Source: Neobacillus vireti (GTDB taxonomy: Bacteria; Bacillota; Bacilli; Bacillales; Cytobacillaceae). Taken from it: 64,000 nucleotides of DNA. The stretch lies in contig NZ_LDNB01000010.1 in NCBI RefSeq assembly GCF_001026695.1, forward strand, positions 162,883 to 226,882, read 5' to 3'. Numbering within the stretch: position 1 is the first letter of the stretch; each line of letters begins with the position of its first letter. Under the pieces are notes generated by a model, which did not search any database, was not told the DNA's origin, and worked only from the letters and a program-made list of their open reading frames with translations. Made by a program: the position numbers and the translations under genes. Shown in pieces: positions 49,996 through 60,300 of this stretch.

Positions 49996-51531
49996 TCATG
50001 GGATGACGCAAAACGGTCTCATCATAACATAATCCTCATGCTCCAAGATATGACAGTGCCACACATACAATCCTGTATAAGGTCCAAATTTCATAATTAT
50101 CCGAGTAACCTGATTAGAATAGGCAATGACGGTATCCTTCCGCCCTCTTTCTTGTGGAGTCGGAGGCATTGCCTGGCCAGTGTAATCGAGAATTCCCTTC
50201 TGTTTATATTTTTCAACGTCAAAAGCTCTGCGGTCAATAACTTGGAAATCGACTAGGTGAAGATGGATCGGGTGTGTATCGGTTGTAAGGTTGAGGAGAT
50301 ACCATACTTCTGTCTGCCCTAATTTTGGGTTTTCGGTTATCGGGGCATCCCAATCTTGATCATTGAGCAGCATCACTTCACGACCATACTGATCCATTTT
50401 TGATGTTAAGGCTAGAAACCTAAACTTTGAGGCTGTCTGCACTCTCCTTTTCGGAAAAGGCACCATGAAAGACGGAATGACACTCGTATCATTGCCTGAA
50501 AGCGGCAGAACCACTCGGAATTCCATCACTTTTCCAACCGTATTAGAATCTACTGGCTCGCCATCTGGAAACGGAAATGGGGCATCATTTGTCATAACGA
50601 TTCTTTTTCCTTCAAGTTTAGTGAAATCAATGATCACTTCTACCCGCTCTGCAGGCGCCAAAATGACTTCTTTGATTCCATTCGGATATTCGATTAAGCC
50701 GCTATCTGTAGCAATTTGGTAAAGAAGCTGCTCCGAATCTAGCTTAAGTCGGTAAAAACGGGTATTCGATCCATTTAACAGCCGGAAACGGTATTTACGC
50801 GGTTCCACGTTGAAATAGGGCCATACTTTCCCATTCACCACGATGGCATCTCCTAAAAATTCAGGAATGATAGAGGTATCTAATTCCTTCACCGGCTTTT
50901 TGGGCTGTTTCGGATAAGAAAGCGAACCATCTGGAAGAAAGGATTTATCTTGGATAATTAGCGGAATATCAAATTGTCCACTTGGTAAATTTAATTCACG
51001 TTCCCTTTGATCTCTTACCAGATAAAATCCTGCTAATCCAGCATACACATTGAGCCTGGTAATCCCAATGACATGATCATGATACCAGAGAGTGCAAGCG
51101 GGCATAAAATTATCATAGCGATAGATCTCCTTTGAAAAATGAGGTCCTACTTGCTCAAACCCTTTCGTGAACCAAGCTTCCGGATAGCCGTCGCTTTCCG
51201 GCTCAACACTTGCACCGTGCAAATGAATGACCGTTCTGACTTCTGGAACACCCAAGTGGGCACCGTGAACTGTATGGTCGATCGGCAGCAAATGCTTATC
51301 AGGCAAGTTGTTGATCCACTTTACAAAAACTTTTTCACCGCTTTCCACCTCAAACGTCGGCCCTGGATACGCACCTTCAAAGCCCCATACTGTTGTTTCA
51401 GGCAAGTCACGATGGAGGGATTGCTTAAACTGTGTCATATTCACTTCATAATAGGTATGGAATCGATCTTTATAACGAGGTTTTAAAACAGCAGGCACAG
51501 GGAGTTCATCAACAAATTTTGAAAGATTCAT
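49996..51531 (-). CDS. cotA: CotA-type multicopper oxidase (spore-coat laccase)
   Basis: A 511-aa three-cupredoxin oxidase; B. subtilis CotA has 513. It starts LSKFVDELPVPAVLKP as CotA does. The copper ligands are in TVIHLHGAS, LWYHDHVIG, DTHPIHLHLVD and VWHCHILEHEDYVMM, giving the full type-1/2/3 set with the axial Met. CotA is laid down in the outer spore coat and makes the brown pigment. I start at ATG 51531 with AGGAG 7 nt upstream; 12 further codons are open. A sigma-K-like promoter lies at 51565-51590, fitting mother-cell expression. Confidence 0.93.
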   Translation of the reverse strand: MNLSKFVDELPVPAVLKPRYKDRFHTYYEVNMTQFKQSLHRDLPETTVWGFEGAYPGPTFEVESGEKVFVKWINNLPDKHLLPIDHTVHGAHLGVPEVRTVIHLHGASVEPESDGYPEAWFTKGFEQVGPHFSKEIYRYDNFMPACTLWYHDHVIGITRLNVYAGLAGFYLVRDQRERELNLPSGQFDIPLIIQDKSFLPDGSLSYPKQPKKPVKELDTSIIPEFLGDAIVVNGKVWPYFNVEPRKYRFRLLNGSNTRFYRLKLDSEQLLYQIATDSGLIEYPNGIKEVILAPAERVEVIIDFTKLEGKRIVMTNDAPFPFPDGEPVDSNTVGKVMEFRVVLPLSGNDTSVIPSFMVPFPKRRVQTASKFRFLALTSKMDQYGREVMLLNDQDWDAPITENPKLGQTEVWYLLNLTTDTHPIHLHLVDFQVIDRRAFDVEKYKQKGILDYTGQAMPPTPQERGRKDTVIAYSNQVTRIIMKFGPYTGLYVWHCHILEHEDYVMMRPFCVIP

Positions 51532-51564
51532 ATGTCCGCTCCTAATTTTACAAATGGTTACCAT

Positions 51565-51590
51565 CACTTTATGTTAAAAAAGCAATCAGT
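51565..51590 (-). promoter_or_regulatory. Candidate sigma-K promoter of cotA
   Basis: CATAAAGTG (51573-51565, minus strand) fits the sigma-K -10 CATAnnnTA except for the last base. An AC -35 dinucleotide (51590-51589) lies 15 nt further upstream. Confidence 0.4.
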
Positions 51591-51628
51591 ATCACCATCC
51601 ATGGTCAACTCTTAACATTTTCTTCACA

Positions 51629-51680
51629 CGATAAGCTACCGAACGGACTCTTTTTTGATGGATTCAGTCGCCTATAAAGC
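51629..51680. repeat. Solitary copy of the 52-bp repeat unit (array C family)
   Basis: One unit, CGATAAGCTACCGAACGG then TTTTGATGGATTCAGTCGCC, matching the 52732-53040 array. It lies between divergent genes, about 70 bp before the EamA gene. Confidence 0.75.
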
Positions 51681-51752
51681 CGAATAGCATAAAAACCAGT
51701 TGAGAAATCTTTCATTTTGTGATTGGATTAAGAATAAAAAAGGGGGATGGGA

Positions 51753-52655
51753 ATGAAAGGGAAAATGAGGTTCATTACGGCCATGCTCATATTTGGGAGC
51801 ATCGGGGTTTTTGTCAAAAAGATTGATCTGACTTCAAGTGAAATTGCGTTTTTAAGAGGAGTAATCGGCAGTATATTCCTAATTCTTGCTTGTTTCCTAG
51901 TCAAACATAAGCCATCTTTAAAAGCCTTAAAGGAAAATGCCATTCTACTGCTGTTATCGGGGGCGGCTGTTGGCTTTAATTGGATCTTTCTTTTTGAGGC
52001 ATACCGCTATACGACGATTTCCAATGCCACGATCAGCTATTACTTTGCACCCATCTTTGTGATGATGTTAGCACCATGGCTCCTGAAAGAAAAGCTGACG
52101 AGTGTGAAAATTGTCTGTATCATCATGGCAATGGTTGGTTTGTTTTTAATCGTGAATAATGGGTCTAGCGGTACAAGCGGTTCACAGAATCATACAGTAG
52201 GTATTTTCTATGGCCTTTTAGCGGCAGCATTCTATGCAAGTGCTATATTAATGAACAAATTCATCAAAAATTTGTCCGGCTTTGAAACTACTTTAGTACA
52301 ATTAATGGCCGCTGCTTTGGTCTTGTTTCCTTATATATGGTGGCAGGGACAACTAAATTTGGCCGGTATAAACTCAACCTCCATTATTTTTATCTTAATC
52401 CTAGGGATTGTACATACAGGGTTAGGTTATTTTTTATATTTTACTTCGCTTCAAAAACTAAAAGGGCAAACGATCGCTGTTCTCAGCTATATCGATCCTA
52501 TTTCCGCCGTCATCATCGCAGCGATATTCTTAAGCGAGAGCATGACCTTTATTCAAATGATTGGCGGTGTTCTTGTCCTAGGGGCGACTTTTTTAAGTGA
52601 AAAACTGGAGATAAAAGCAGGAAAAAAAGGGCAGACTCCCACTACCTCTCTGTAA
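51753..52655 (+). CDS. EamA/DMT family transporter
   Basis: A 300-aa ten-TM exporter-type protein of two EamA halves. The first half has SEIAFLRGVIGSIFLILA and GAAVGFNWIFLFEAYRYTTISNA; the second has GFETTLVQLMAAALVLFP and GLGYFLYFTSLQKLKGQTI with YIDPISAVIIAAIFLSE. DMT members move metabolites or amino acids. I take ATG 51753 (GGGGG 6 nt upstream) over the ATG at 51747. It is flanked by copies of the 52-bp repeat on both sides. Confidence 0.88.
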   Translation: MKGKMRFITAMLIFGSIGVFVKKIDLTSSEIAFLRGVIGSIFLILACFLVKHKPSLKALKENAILLLLSGAAVGFNWIFLFEAYRYTTISNATISYYFAPIFVMMLAPWLLKEKLTSVKIVCIIMAMVGLFLIVNNGSSGTSGSQNHTVGIFYGLLAAAFYASAILMNKFIKNLSGFETTLVQLMAAALVLFPYIWWQGQLNLAGINSTSIIFILILGIVHTGLGYFLYFTSLQKLKGQTIAVLSYIDPISAVIIAAIFLSESMTFIQMIGGVLVLGATFLSEKLEIKAGKKGQTPTTSL

Positions 52656-52731
52656 GGGGCGTCTGACCAATGAGATTTACTAGACTATGATTCTAAGCTG
52701 ATTGAGACGACAGAGATTACTCTTTAAAGAC

Positions 52732-53040
52732 CGATAAGCTACCCTACTGGTTTTTTCTTGATGGATTCGGTCGCTTATAATCCCGATAAGCTACCCAACT
52801 GACTCTTTCCTGCTGGATTCGGTCGCTTATAACCTCGATAAGCTACCCTACTGGTTCTTTCTTGATGGATTCGGTCGCTTATAATCCCGGTAAGCTACCG
52901 AACGGGATCTTTCTTGATGGATTCGGTCGCTTATAAGCCCGATAAGCTACCCAACGTTTTCTTTTTTGACAGGTTCGGTAGCTTATAACCTCGATAAGCT
53001 ACCGAACGGGATCTTTCTTGATTGATTTGTCCTTACAAGA
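52732..53040. repeat. Tandem array C, 52-bp unit, six copies
   Basis: Units begin at 52732, 52784, 52836, 52888, 52940 and 52992, an exact 52-bp period; the last is partial. Each has GATAAGCTACC near its start and TTCGGTCGCTTAT (or TTCGGTAGCTTAT) near its end, which are complementary, so each folds into one stem-loop. Loops vary more than arms, and paired changes occur in the arms (GTCGC against GTAGC). It is non-coding and lies between the convergent EamA gene and ger operon. Confidence 0.9.
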
Positions 53041-53042
53041 AA

Positions 53043-53077
53043 GAAAAGGCGGACAGTGAGGATTCTGTACGCCTTTT
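53043..53077 (-). terminator. Terminator of the ger operon
   Basis: AAAAGGCG-ACAG pairs with CTGT-CGCCTTTT around an 8-nt loop; it sits 28 bp beyond the stop of the small two-TM gene. Confidence 0.75.
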
Positions 53078-53104
53078 TGCCAATCAGAAGCCCTAATATT
53101 CGTA

Positions 53105-53260
53105 TCAAAAAATTGAAAATAATGGAAGAATAAGAATAGCCAGGGTAAGAAAAAAAACCGCTGCCGACCCGAATTTTTGTTTCTCCTTCCATAATGAGAC
53201 GGCGAAACCAAAGGTATATATAGAAATAACTAGCAACACAATGACAGTGACTAATTTCAA
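53105..53260 (-). CDS. Small two-TM protein at the end of the ger operon (GerD-subunit-like)
   Basis: A 51-aa protein with two membrane helices (VTVIVLLVISIYTFGFAVSL and SAAVFFLTLAILILPLFSIF) joined by the basic loop WKEKQKFG. The start is TTG 53260, one base after the gerC stop, and the ribosome binding site GGCGGG overlaps the end of gerC. Small two-TM D proteins are known beside several ger operons (GerKD, GerUD) and modulate germination; this gene has the right size, topology and position. Assignment is by context, since such proteins are poorly conserved. A terminator follows. Confidence 0.65.
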   Translation of the reverse strand: MKLVTVIVLLVISIYTFGFAVSLWKEKQKFGSAAVFFLTLAILILPLFSIF

Positions 53261-53261
53261 C

Positions 53262-54500
53262 CTAATTACCCGCCTTCTTTGTTAAGCTTCCATAATCGAC
53301 AATTTCAACATCTGGCTTTACGTAAATGTCTGCTTTTAGAAACGATTTGTTCCAATTAAATCTTTCATATTCCTGAATAGTCCCAAAATATTTTCGGGCA
53401 TCAAAGGATAACGGATATGGTGCACCTCTATATTGTTTCTGTGTTTTTTTTAATAAACCCTCAAATTGTTCTTTAAAATGGCGGGCTATTTCTTTTTTTA
53501 TGATTGCTTGGTTCTTTTTCTTAGAAAAGTCGACCATTGATGGGTTTGACTTAAACTCAAACTCTAACGGGAGGGTGATAAAAATCTTTGGCCTAGGGCC
53601 CTTTAGATCCATTTTCACTTTATTATGTTCTCTTTTCATGACTCTGATTGCAAATGATTTCCGTTTGCCTGGAAAGGGATTAGGGATATCCGCTAAAAAA
53701 TCACTAATGTTCGTTGTATCATCAAGAGTATTGGCAATACTTGTTTCTTGACCGGTCAACTTGCCAATCATTACTCCATTCTTAAATACTGCCGACCCGA
53801 TAAATTGAGTATCATCGAATTCCCCTGTTGCATTTACTTGCCCGGCATAGTATTCGTCCTCCCCTTTCATTTTAGTGTCCTTCTTTCTGGTAGCTGTTGT
53901 GTTCATCGTCAAAAAAAGGTCTGTTCCCCTTTCGGTCGTTTTAAAAAAGCGAAAAAGAGTAGAATCAGGAATAAGCCCATTTTCAATTCCATGATCGATC
54001 ATATATTGGAAGTACTTATGTGGCCTTGTTTCCATTTTCGGACGATTCTTTAAAAAATACTTACTGGCCTTTTCTTCTGATACAGCTAAAAAAACATTCA
54101 TCCGAATTTCTTTATCATAGGCAGCGTCATTAATGAGATTATAAAACAAGGGTTGTCTTGCTAGGTCTTCAGAAGCCACCATAATCTTTAATAAATCATA
54201 ACTAATCTTTCGAGAGATGATCGCATTTGCTGTCACTTTCGCCGTAACGAAATCATTGGCATCAAATGAAATAATTTCACGCGGCTTTTCTATTGAACCG
54301 CCGCCGCCCTGCATACTCCCCACTTCAGGATTGGCCAGCAGCATGGTCACTTTAATTTTCCCTTTAGCTTTGGAGCGATCGAGTCCAATTCCAATTACAT
54401 ATGCTCGGTCCTCAAGCTCTTCACGATCCCAACAGCCTGTTAAGGTAGAAACAAGGATGAATATCAACAAAATTTCACATACTATTTTTGTTTTCTGCAT
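53262..54500 (-). CDS. Spore germination lipoprotein, Ger(x)C family
   Basis: A 412-aa GerC-type subunit. The lipobox is LVSTLTGC with Cys near residue 23, followed by the family start WDREELEDRAYVIGIGLD. The middle has EIISFDANDFVTAKVTANAIIS and the last third has FEGLLKKTQKQY with the NWNKSFLKADI-like end (FNWNKSFLKADIYV). With GerA and GerB it forms the nutrient receptor in the inner spore membrane. Its start overlaps the end of gerB by 26 bp. Confidence 0.93.
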   Translation of the reverse strand: MQKTKIVCEILLIFILVSTLTGCWDREELEDRAYVIGIGLDRSKAKGKIKVTMLLANPEVGSMQGGGGSIEKPREIISFDANDFVTAKVTANAIISRKISYDLLKIMVASEDLARQPLFYNLINDAAYDKEIRMNVFLAVSEEKASKYFLKNRPKMETRPHKYFQYMIDHGIENGLIPDSTLFRFFKTTERGTDLFLTMNTTATRKKDTKMKGEDEYYAGQVNATGEFDDTQFIGSAVFKNGVMIGKLTGQETSIANTLDDTTNISDFLADIPNPFPGKRKSFAIRVMKREHNKVKMDLKGPRPKIFITLPLEFEFKSNPSMVDFSKKKNQAIIKKEIARHFKEQFEGLLKKTQKQYRGAPYPLSFDARKYFGTIQEYERFNWNKSFLKADIYVKPDVEIVDYGSLTKKAGN

Positions 54501-55587
54501 GTTTGAATTCTCCTTTTAACAAAGCAGCCAGCCAGATAATAAGCGAAATGGCAGTAAACACAGGACCCGCTGTCATTCGAACAATAGATTTCCACTCAAG
54601 GCTAACATCAATTGGAGTTTCAGGTATAGCCCCAATCAATAAATAAACGGCAGCCAGTGGTGGAATCAAGTATTCGAAATCTTTAATTTTAAACAGATGA
54701 CCAAACATAAGAGCACTAATATACAAAAAGGCTGTAAAGCGAATAAACGCCCCCATAATCCAGATCACAAAAAAGATGATTTCGAGATTTGGAATATAAC
54801 TTCCAAGTGAAATATAACGAATTGCCGAATGGAACGGATAGCCGATTCCCCCTAAAGATTGATCAAACATGCAAACGAAAACGATCGTAGCAGCACTAGT
54901 CAAAATAATAGTGAAAATATAGGCAATCCAAGTGCCTCGTCGAAATTCTTTACTTGACCTTAAGTAAGGAACAAGCATGGTGAGCAGAAAAAAATCAGCA
55001 TAAAGAGACAGGTTTTTCAAACTTCCCTTTAAAACTTCCCATTTCCCAGGTCCCCAAATCGGCATGATTGCTTGAATATTACTTTCTCGAGTACATAATA
55101 ATAATGCAATAAACAAGGAGAGTAATGTATAAAAGATAAGCAGATAAGAAACGGACCCCACATTCCTAATTCCCCTTTTTGCCCCATAGGCACAAACCGC
55201 CATGAAAAGACCGTAAAGGACCAATACAGGAGTTGTATTAAAATAATAGGCCCTAATGATATTTGTATACGTTCTTGAATCAACTGAAATGCCAAATGAA
55301 CTGATGGCAAAAATAACTAGACAAACAAAAAAGCCAATGTATTTTCCAAATAATTTTTCAATGACAGAAAACAAGTCTTTCTCATGAAATAGCGATATCG
55401 TCTTGATTAATAAAAAGAGCGGGATAAAGAAGAGTCCAGCAGATAGGATTGGAATCATCCAAGCTGCGTTTTGCACCTGAATGGACAAAAGGGATGGTGT
55501 ATCTTCTGATGCTTTTGAACCAACCATCAAAACCGTAATTGATACATATTCTCGGATACCTAGCTTCCCCGGCTGCTGCTTCATCAA
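54475..55587 (-). CDS. Spore germination permease, GerAB family
   Basis: A 370-aa membrane protein with ten hydrophobic segments, of the amino-acid-permease fold. It opens with REYVSITVLMVGSKASEDTPSL, typical of GerB proteins, and has a conserved DSRTYTNIIRAYYFNTTPV segment. GerB subunits bind the germinant. It overlaps gerA by 4 bp and gerC by 26 bp. The ligand cannot be read from sequence. Confidence 0.93.
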   Translation of the reverse strand: MMKQQPGKLGIREYVSITVLMVGSKASEDTPSLLSIQVQNAAWMIPILSAGLFFIPLFLLIKTISLFHEKDLFSVIEKLFGKYIGFFVCLVIFAISSFGISVDSRTYTNIIRAYYFNTTPVLVLYGLFMAVCAYGAKRGIRNVGSVSYLLIFYTLLSLFIALLLCTRESNIQAIMPIWGPGKWEVLKGSLKNLSLYADFFLLTMLVPYLRSSKEFRRGTWIAYIFTIILTSAATIVFVCMFDQSLGGIGYPFHSAIRYISLGSYIPNLEIIFFVIWIMGAFIRFTAFLYISALMFGHLFKIKDFEYLIPPLAAVYLLIGAIPETPIDVSLEWKSIVRMTAGPVFTAISLIIWLAALLKGEFKHAENKNSM

Positions 55588-57131
55588 TTTGAATCCCCTC
55601 TTTGTTTGACCATATCTTTTGGTTTTAAATACCCTGGACGAAACCTTTCCTTGATGGGCACATGACGAATAATTAAGTCCTTTGCCGAGAAGAAACGGGG
55701 TGTCATTGGGGCAAAGTAAGGGACTTCAAAAGATTTTAATGAAACTAAATAAAACAGTCCGCTCACAACCAAAGCAGCTAGTCCATAGATACCCATAAAG
55801 CCTGCGGCAAAAATAAACAAAAAGCGCGATATACGAATAGCGAAATTCATGCTGACATCACTGATAATAAAGGAACTTAAGCCGCTTAAGGCGATTACAA
55901 TAATAACTATCGGACTAATGACATTGGCTTGAACAGCAGCCTGTCCCAGAATTAAGGCTCCTACAATTCCAATTGTTGGTCCAATTGGAGAAGGCACACG
56001 CAGCCCGGCTTCGCGAATCAGTTCAAAGGCAAGTTCCATCATTAAGATTTCAATTATAGACGGAAAGGGAACCCTTTCCCTTGTTCCTGCAAATGCCATT
56101 AACAAATCAGGCGGGATCATCCCGACATGATAGTTTGTAATTGCAATATAAAAGGATGACGCAAAAACAGAGATAAATAATGCAATGAATCGCAAAATCC
56201 TAATGAAATTACCATATGGAGTACGCAGGTAATGATCTTCCGGCGAATGAAACAATGCCCAAAAGGTAGCAGGCAGAACAAGACAGTTTGGTGAATTGGA
56301 CATTAACAAAATAATGTGGCCTTCTTCAATAAAAGAGACTGCCCGGTCAGGACGTTCCGTGTTAAGGATCGTAGGAAACAGCGACCTAGGCCTTTCCTCC
56401 AAATATTGTTCCAATATACTTAAATCAATGACACTATCTGCATCAATCATATGAATCCGATCTTTGATCTTCTGAAGTAACTCATCATTTACTAGGTCTT
56501 TTTCGTAAACAAGCAGTATGTCGTTTCGGGAACGTTTTGTAACCACCAATCCCTCAACAATCAAATTTTCATTTTTAATTTTTTTACGGATTAACCCAAT
56601 ATTATCTGCGAGCCTTTCGTTAAAGGACTCTTTTGCCCCTCTGACAATGACTTCATTATCGGACTTCTCAATGCTGCGCCCTTGAACTTGTGTTGTTTCA
56701 AATATATAGCATTGACGATCTCCATCGATAAAAAGCGCGGTGATGCCGCTTGTGATGTTATTGATAATATCACCAATATTGGTGGTTGTCTTTTCAACCG
56801 GAAAAGAAATAATATCTTGTATCTTTCCAGTTGGCCGTTCGTTTTCAATAAGCGGCCTCAAAATGCTCTGCTGAACTTTTTCGCTGTCCACCATGGTGCC
56901 GATGTATAGTATAAAGGCACGGCGCTTTAGTGCACGAATGGTAAATTCACGGATTTTCACATCTGTATTTTTCGGTATACTAAAAATTGACTTAAAAGTC
57001 GCTAAATTTTGGTCATAATGCCCGGTAATATCCCGCTCTTTTAAATAAATGATTTTCGCATTGGATTGTTCGTTGAATTGGGGCTCCTTATTGAAAATCT
57101 TAATTAATGAGACTAAGATGTTTTTTTTCAT
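55584..57131 (-). CDS. Spore germination protein, GerA family
   Basis: A 515-aa first subunit. The N-terminal cytoplasmic domain (about 1-290) holds TTNIGDIINNITSGITALFIDGD, IVRGAKESFNERLADNIGLIRKK and RSRNDILLVYEKD, the most conserved GerA signatures. The second half has about five membrane segments with AFAGTRERVPFPSIIEILMMELAFELIREAGLRVPSPIGPTIGIVG. GerA subunits form oligomeric ion channels opened by the germinant. It is the first gene of gerA-gerB-gerC plus the 51-aa gene. A forespore (sigma-G) promoter is expected within the 180 bp upstream, but I see only a weak match. Confidence 0.94.
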   Translation of the reverse strand: MKKNILVSLIKIFNKEPQFNEQSNAKIIYLKERDITGHYDQNLATFKSIFSIPKNTDVKIREFTIRALKRRAFILYIGTMVDSEKVQQSILRPLIENERPTGKIQDIISFPVEKTTTNIGDIINNITSGITALFIDGDRQCYIFETTQVQGRSIEKSDNEVIVRGAKESFNERLADNIGLIRKKIKNENLIVEGLVVTKRSRNDILLVYEKDLVNDELLQKIKDRIHMIDADSVIDLSILEQYLEERPRSLFPTILNTERPDRAVSFIEEGHIILLMSNSPNCLVLPATFWALFHSPEDHYLRTPYGNFIRILRFIALFISVFASSFYIAITNYHVGMIPPDLLMAFAGTRERVPFPSIIEILMMELAFELIREAGLRVPSPIGPTIGIVGALILGQAAVQANVISPIVIIVIALSGLSSFIISDVSMNFAIRISRFLFIFAAGFMGIYGLAALVVSGLFYLVSLKSFEVPYFAPMTPRFFSAKDLIIRHVPIKERFRPGYLKPKDMVKQRGDSN

Positions 57132-57277
57132 TCCGGACCACCCCCAATTTTTATTTATCTTTCCATTTTTAGGGGCAGTTTATGTATTGTTGATATTACA
57201 TAAATTCTTAACATGCTCTTCATCATCTTTTAATACCCTCCATAATAATCGGAATTTTCTCCAATATGTTAAAAAGA

Positions 57278-57298
57278 CGATGCGGTTTTTCCGCATCG
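57278..57298 (-). terminator. Terminator of the large surface protein gene
   Basis: CGATGCGG pairs with CCGCATCG around TTTTT; the minus strand then reads TCTTTTTAAC. It lies just beyond the 57312 stop. Confidence 0.85.
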
Positions 57299-57311
57299 CC
57301 ATCTACTATTT

Positions 57312-60300
57312 TTAATACTCGGTTCCAGTTGATTTCCGTCTTAAAACCCACATTGTTCCACCAATGGTGATGATCAAAATTCCAATAAGAAGTAAGTTAA
57401 ATGTGTTTGTCGCGGTTGAAGGCAAATGAGTGCCTTGAGCTGCTGGTTTCTTGTCAGGACTTGTTCCTTTTGAATTGCCGCCTTTCCCTGATCCATCCGT
57501 ATTGGATGTACCGGGGACAGAACCATCGGTAGTTTCAGGATTGTCCCCTTGATCGGTAGAACCATCGTTATTCCCAGGGTTGTCCCCTTGATCGCTAGAA
57601 CCATCGTCATTCCCAGGATTGTCCCCTTGATCGGTAGAACCATCGTTATTCCCAGGATTGTTTCCTTGCCCATCTTTAGGATCAGATGGTTCTTGTGGAA
57701 CAGGATCTGGATCTGGATCTGAATTTGGATTTTCATCCTTCCCTTTTGTAAATGTCCAGATATCAGAGACAGCTCTTCCGGTATAGTTATCTTCGGCGAC
57801 TGAATACCAAGAGTACGATTGATTCTCGGCTAATCCTTTCCATTCAGCTTGAGCAATAGACCCACTTGGAATGTTTTCTGCCTTACCGATTTCAGTATCG
57901 GTATAAACATTGACTGTAAAATAGTCAGTCGCGACGCGTTTTAGCTTCGGCTCCAAGTCTACTTCTAAATTCCGTTCATCCTTCTCTGGAAATTCAATTG
58001 GGTCATAATAATTATACTTATCTAAATACGGTGAATACGTATTAACGATAATTTTGTTATTTTTTTGATCAAAATGAAGCAGCTTCATGTATCCTTGGCC
58101 GCCCTCAGGCCCACCTTGGTAATCGCCAAGCATTTGATAAACTTGGCGGTCTGGTATCCCATCGCCATCATCATCGATTGCATCAACCAATGTTTCCGAG
58201 TCATGATAATGACCGCAAAGAACTGCAATGACATTTTTATTTGGCAGCACTATTTGCTGATATAACTGCTCGCCAATTGGACTCCGGTTGCCGGAAACTA
58301 GAAGATATTCATGGAAGCTCAAAATTGCCTTACGGTGTGGATATTGTTTTAAGACATCATTCATCCACTTAATATCTTCATCTTCCACCCCCCAGCCCAT
58401 GTATAGCATAATGAAATCATTTCCATTAGCTGAGATTAAATCATAGTGGCCGCGGTTATTTTTATAAGATTCACCGTAGTATGGCTTGTCCTTAAAGCGA
58501 TCTTCGCCAAACCACTTATAATATTGTGTATAATCACTCGTCTTATGGTCTACGTCATGATTTCCAGCTAAGACTCCATACGGAATATTGTTATCATCAA
58601 GCACTTTCATAGCTTTATCGGCAGCCTGCCATTGGTCCTCCTTGTCTGCTTTATCGACAATATCACCTGTATGGAATACATATTTGATTTTCATCTCCTC
58701 TTGTTTCTCTGCAATCCACTTTGTTTGCCGCTCATAAATATATGGATAGCTTTCCGAATAATATTGCGTGTCTGACATCCACACGAATGTATAATCATAC
58801 TGGTCAGAAGTTGCAGGGATTTCATCTTGGATTAACACGTTAATCTTATCATCCTTGACAAAATCGCTGACAGCCACATTCCCTTTCAATTCAAAATCTT
58901 CTTCTCCAGCGATTTTATATTGAATCATTGACCAATTGCCAAGCTTATGATTCCATGCATACATGGATACCTTTCTGCCTGGCAGAGAATTCCCCTTCCA
59001 CTCCAATACAACAAGGTCTGTTTCGTCAACTGAACCATCCACTTCCACTTCAAACCGCTGATAAGGAAATTGCGTGGCTGAATCCGTCACTAAGTACTGC
59101 TGATCCTCCTTTGAAACAAGTGATATATCATCCGCCGTAAGGGCTTGTTCACCGTCAGGAACCATTGCTTTTGGCGGTTCTGTATCTGTAGCATTTTTAA
59201 ATGCCTTTACACGATCCGTTTGACTGGCATCATATTTAAAGCCCTTAAAGAAGGTAACGTCTAAATCGTCGTTAGTTGGATCGGTTACTTTTACCTTTAA
59301 AGTAGGATTTCCATCTACAGGAGTTGAACTCCTATCTGTCGGTGAAATCAGCTCAGGCTTGTTTGGATTTTCATTCACAACTGAAAAACGAACAATCTTC
59401 TCTGCCTTATTTCCTACTTTATCAAAGGCTGTGACAGTCAGCGTATGGTCACCAGGCGTCAATTTTGACGAAGCTGTTTCATATGGAACCGTTATTTCCT
59501 CATCATCCAGCATGACTTGAAGTGTTTGCACGCCTGCAATGGCATCAGCCACATCGACCTGGATGTCAAACTTGCCCTTGTATTCCTTCCCATCCTCAAG
59601 GTTGGTTGTAATCACTGGTGCAGTATTATCGACGTTTACTGAAACTGTTACTTCTTCATCGGAGTCTTGTACCTTTACAACATGTTTTCCTTCAGCTGCC
59701 TTCGTGGTATCCCATTTGTAGGACTTGGAAGGAGCTTGATCCGATGTAATCGTAAACTTGAAATCTTCAAATGGCCGATAGGTTCCGTCATCCCCCATAT
59801 CATAAACCTTCGTGGGGTTATTTTTCATAGGGTCTCGTAAAATCGTGCCGTCTGCTAAAACTAAACGAACATTTCTAATATCAAAATCATCGCGATTTTC
59901 TTTAGATTCCTCTAATTGAAATGGTGATGCTTTATTACCAGAACGAATGGTAATCACATTTTCTCCAATCTTCAGGCGATCGGCATCAATTGGTACGGTG
60001 ATCGTATCCCAGTTCGTAATGCCATCATCAAAAATTCGGATGATGTCATCTCCCATGGTAACCCCATTTTGGAAAAATATATCCACTCCGCTCGCTTCAA
60101 AAGCAAAATACGCATCATGTTCCAACGATTGGTACGTATTTTCGGTCAATTCGGAGCCATCAATGAAAAGTCTTACCTGATCCGGTGATTCCGATTTAGA
60201 TGTTCCTTTAAGAATCATTTCTTTGGAAACAATCTCATTCAATTTCACATTCAAGCGCAAGCTGGAATCGTCCAAATCATTCGTTATAGTGATTTTATAT

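Noticed and set aside
52732..53040. CRISPR array
   Set aside because: The whole 52-bp unit repeats, including the loop; there are no unique spacers and no cas genes.
52983..53211. Two 69-70-codon minus-strand frames
   Set aside because: They run through the array, terminator and small gene in the wrong frames; the 53105-53260 frame is the one with membrane helices and operon spacing.
57132..57311. Sigma-G promoter for gerA
   Set aside because: The best match (GAATT, 18 nt, CATAAAC) misses two -10 bases; too weak to list as a feature.
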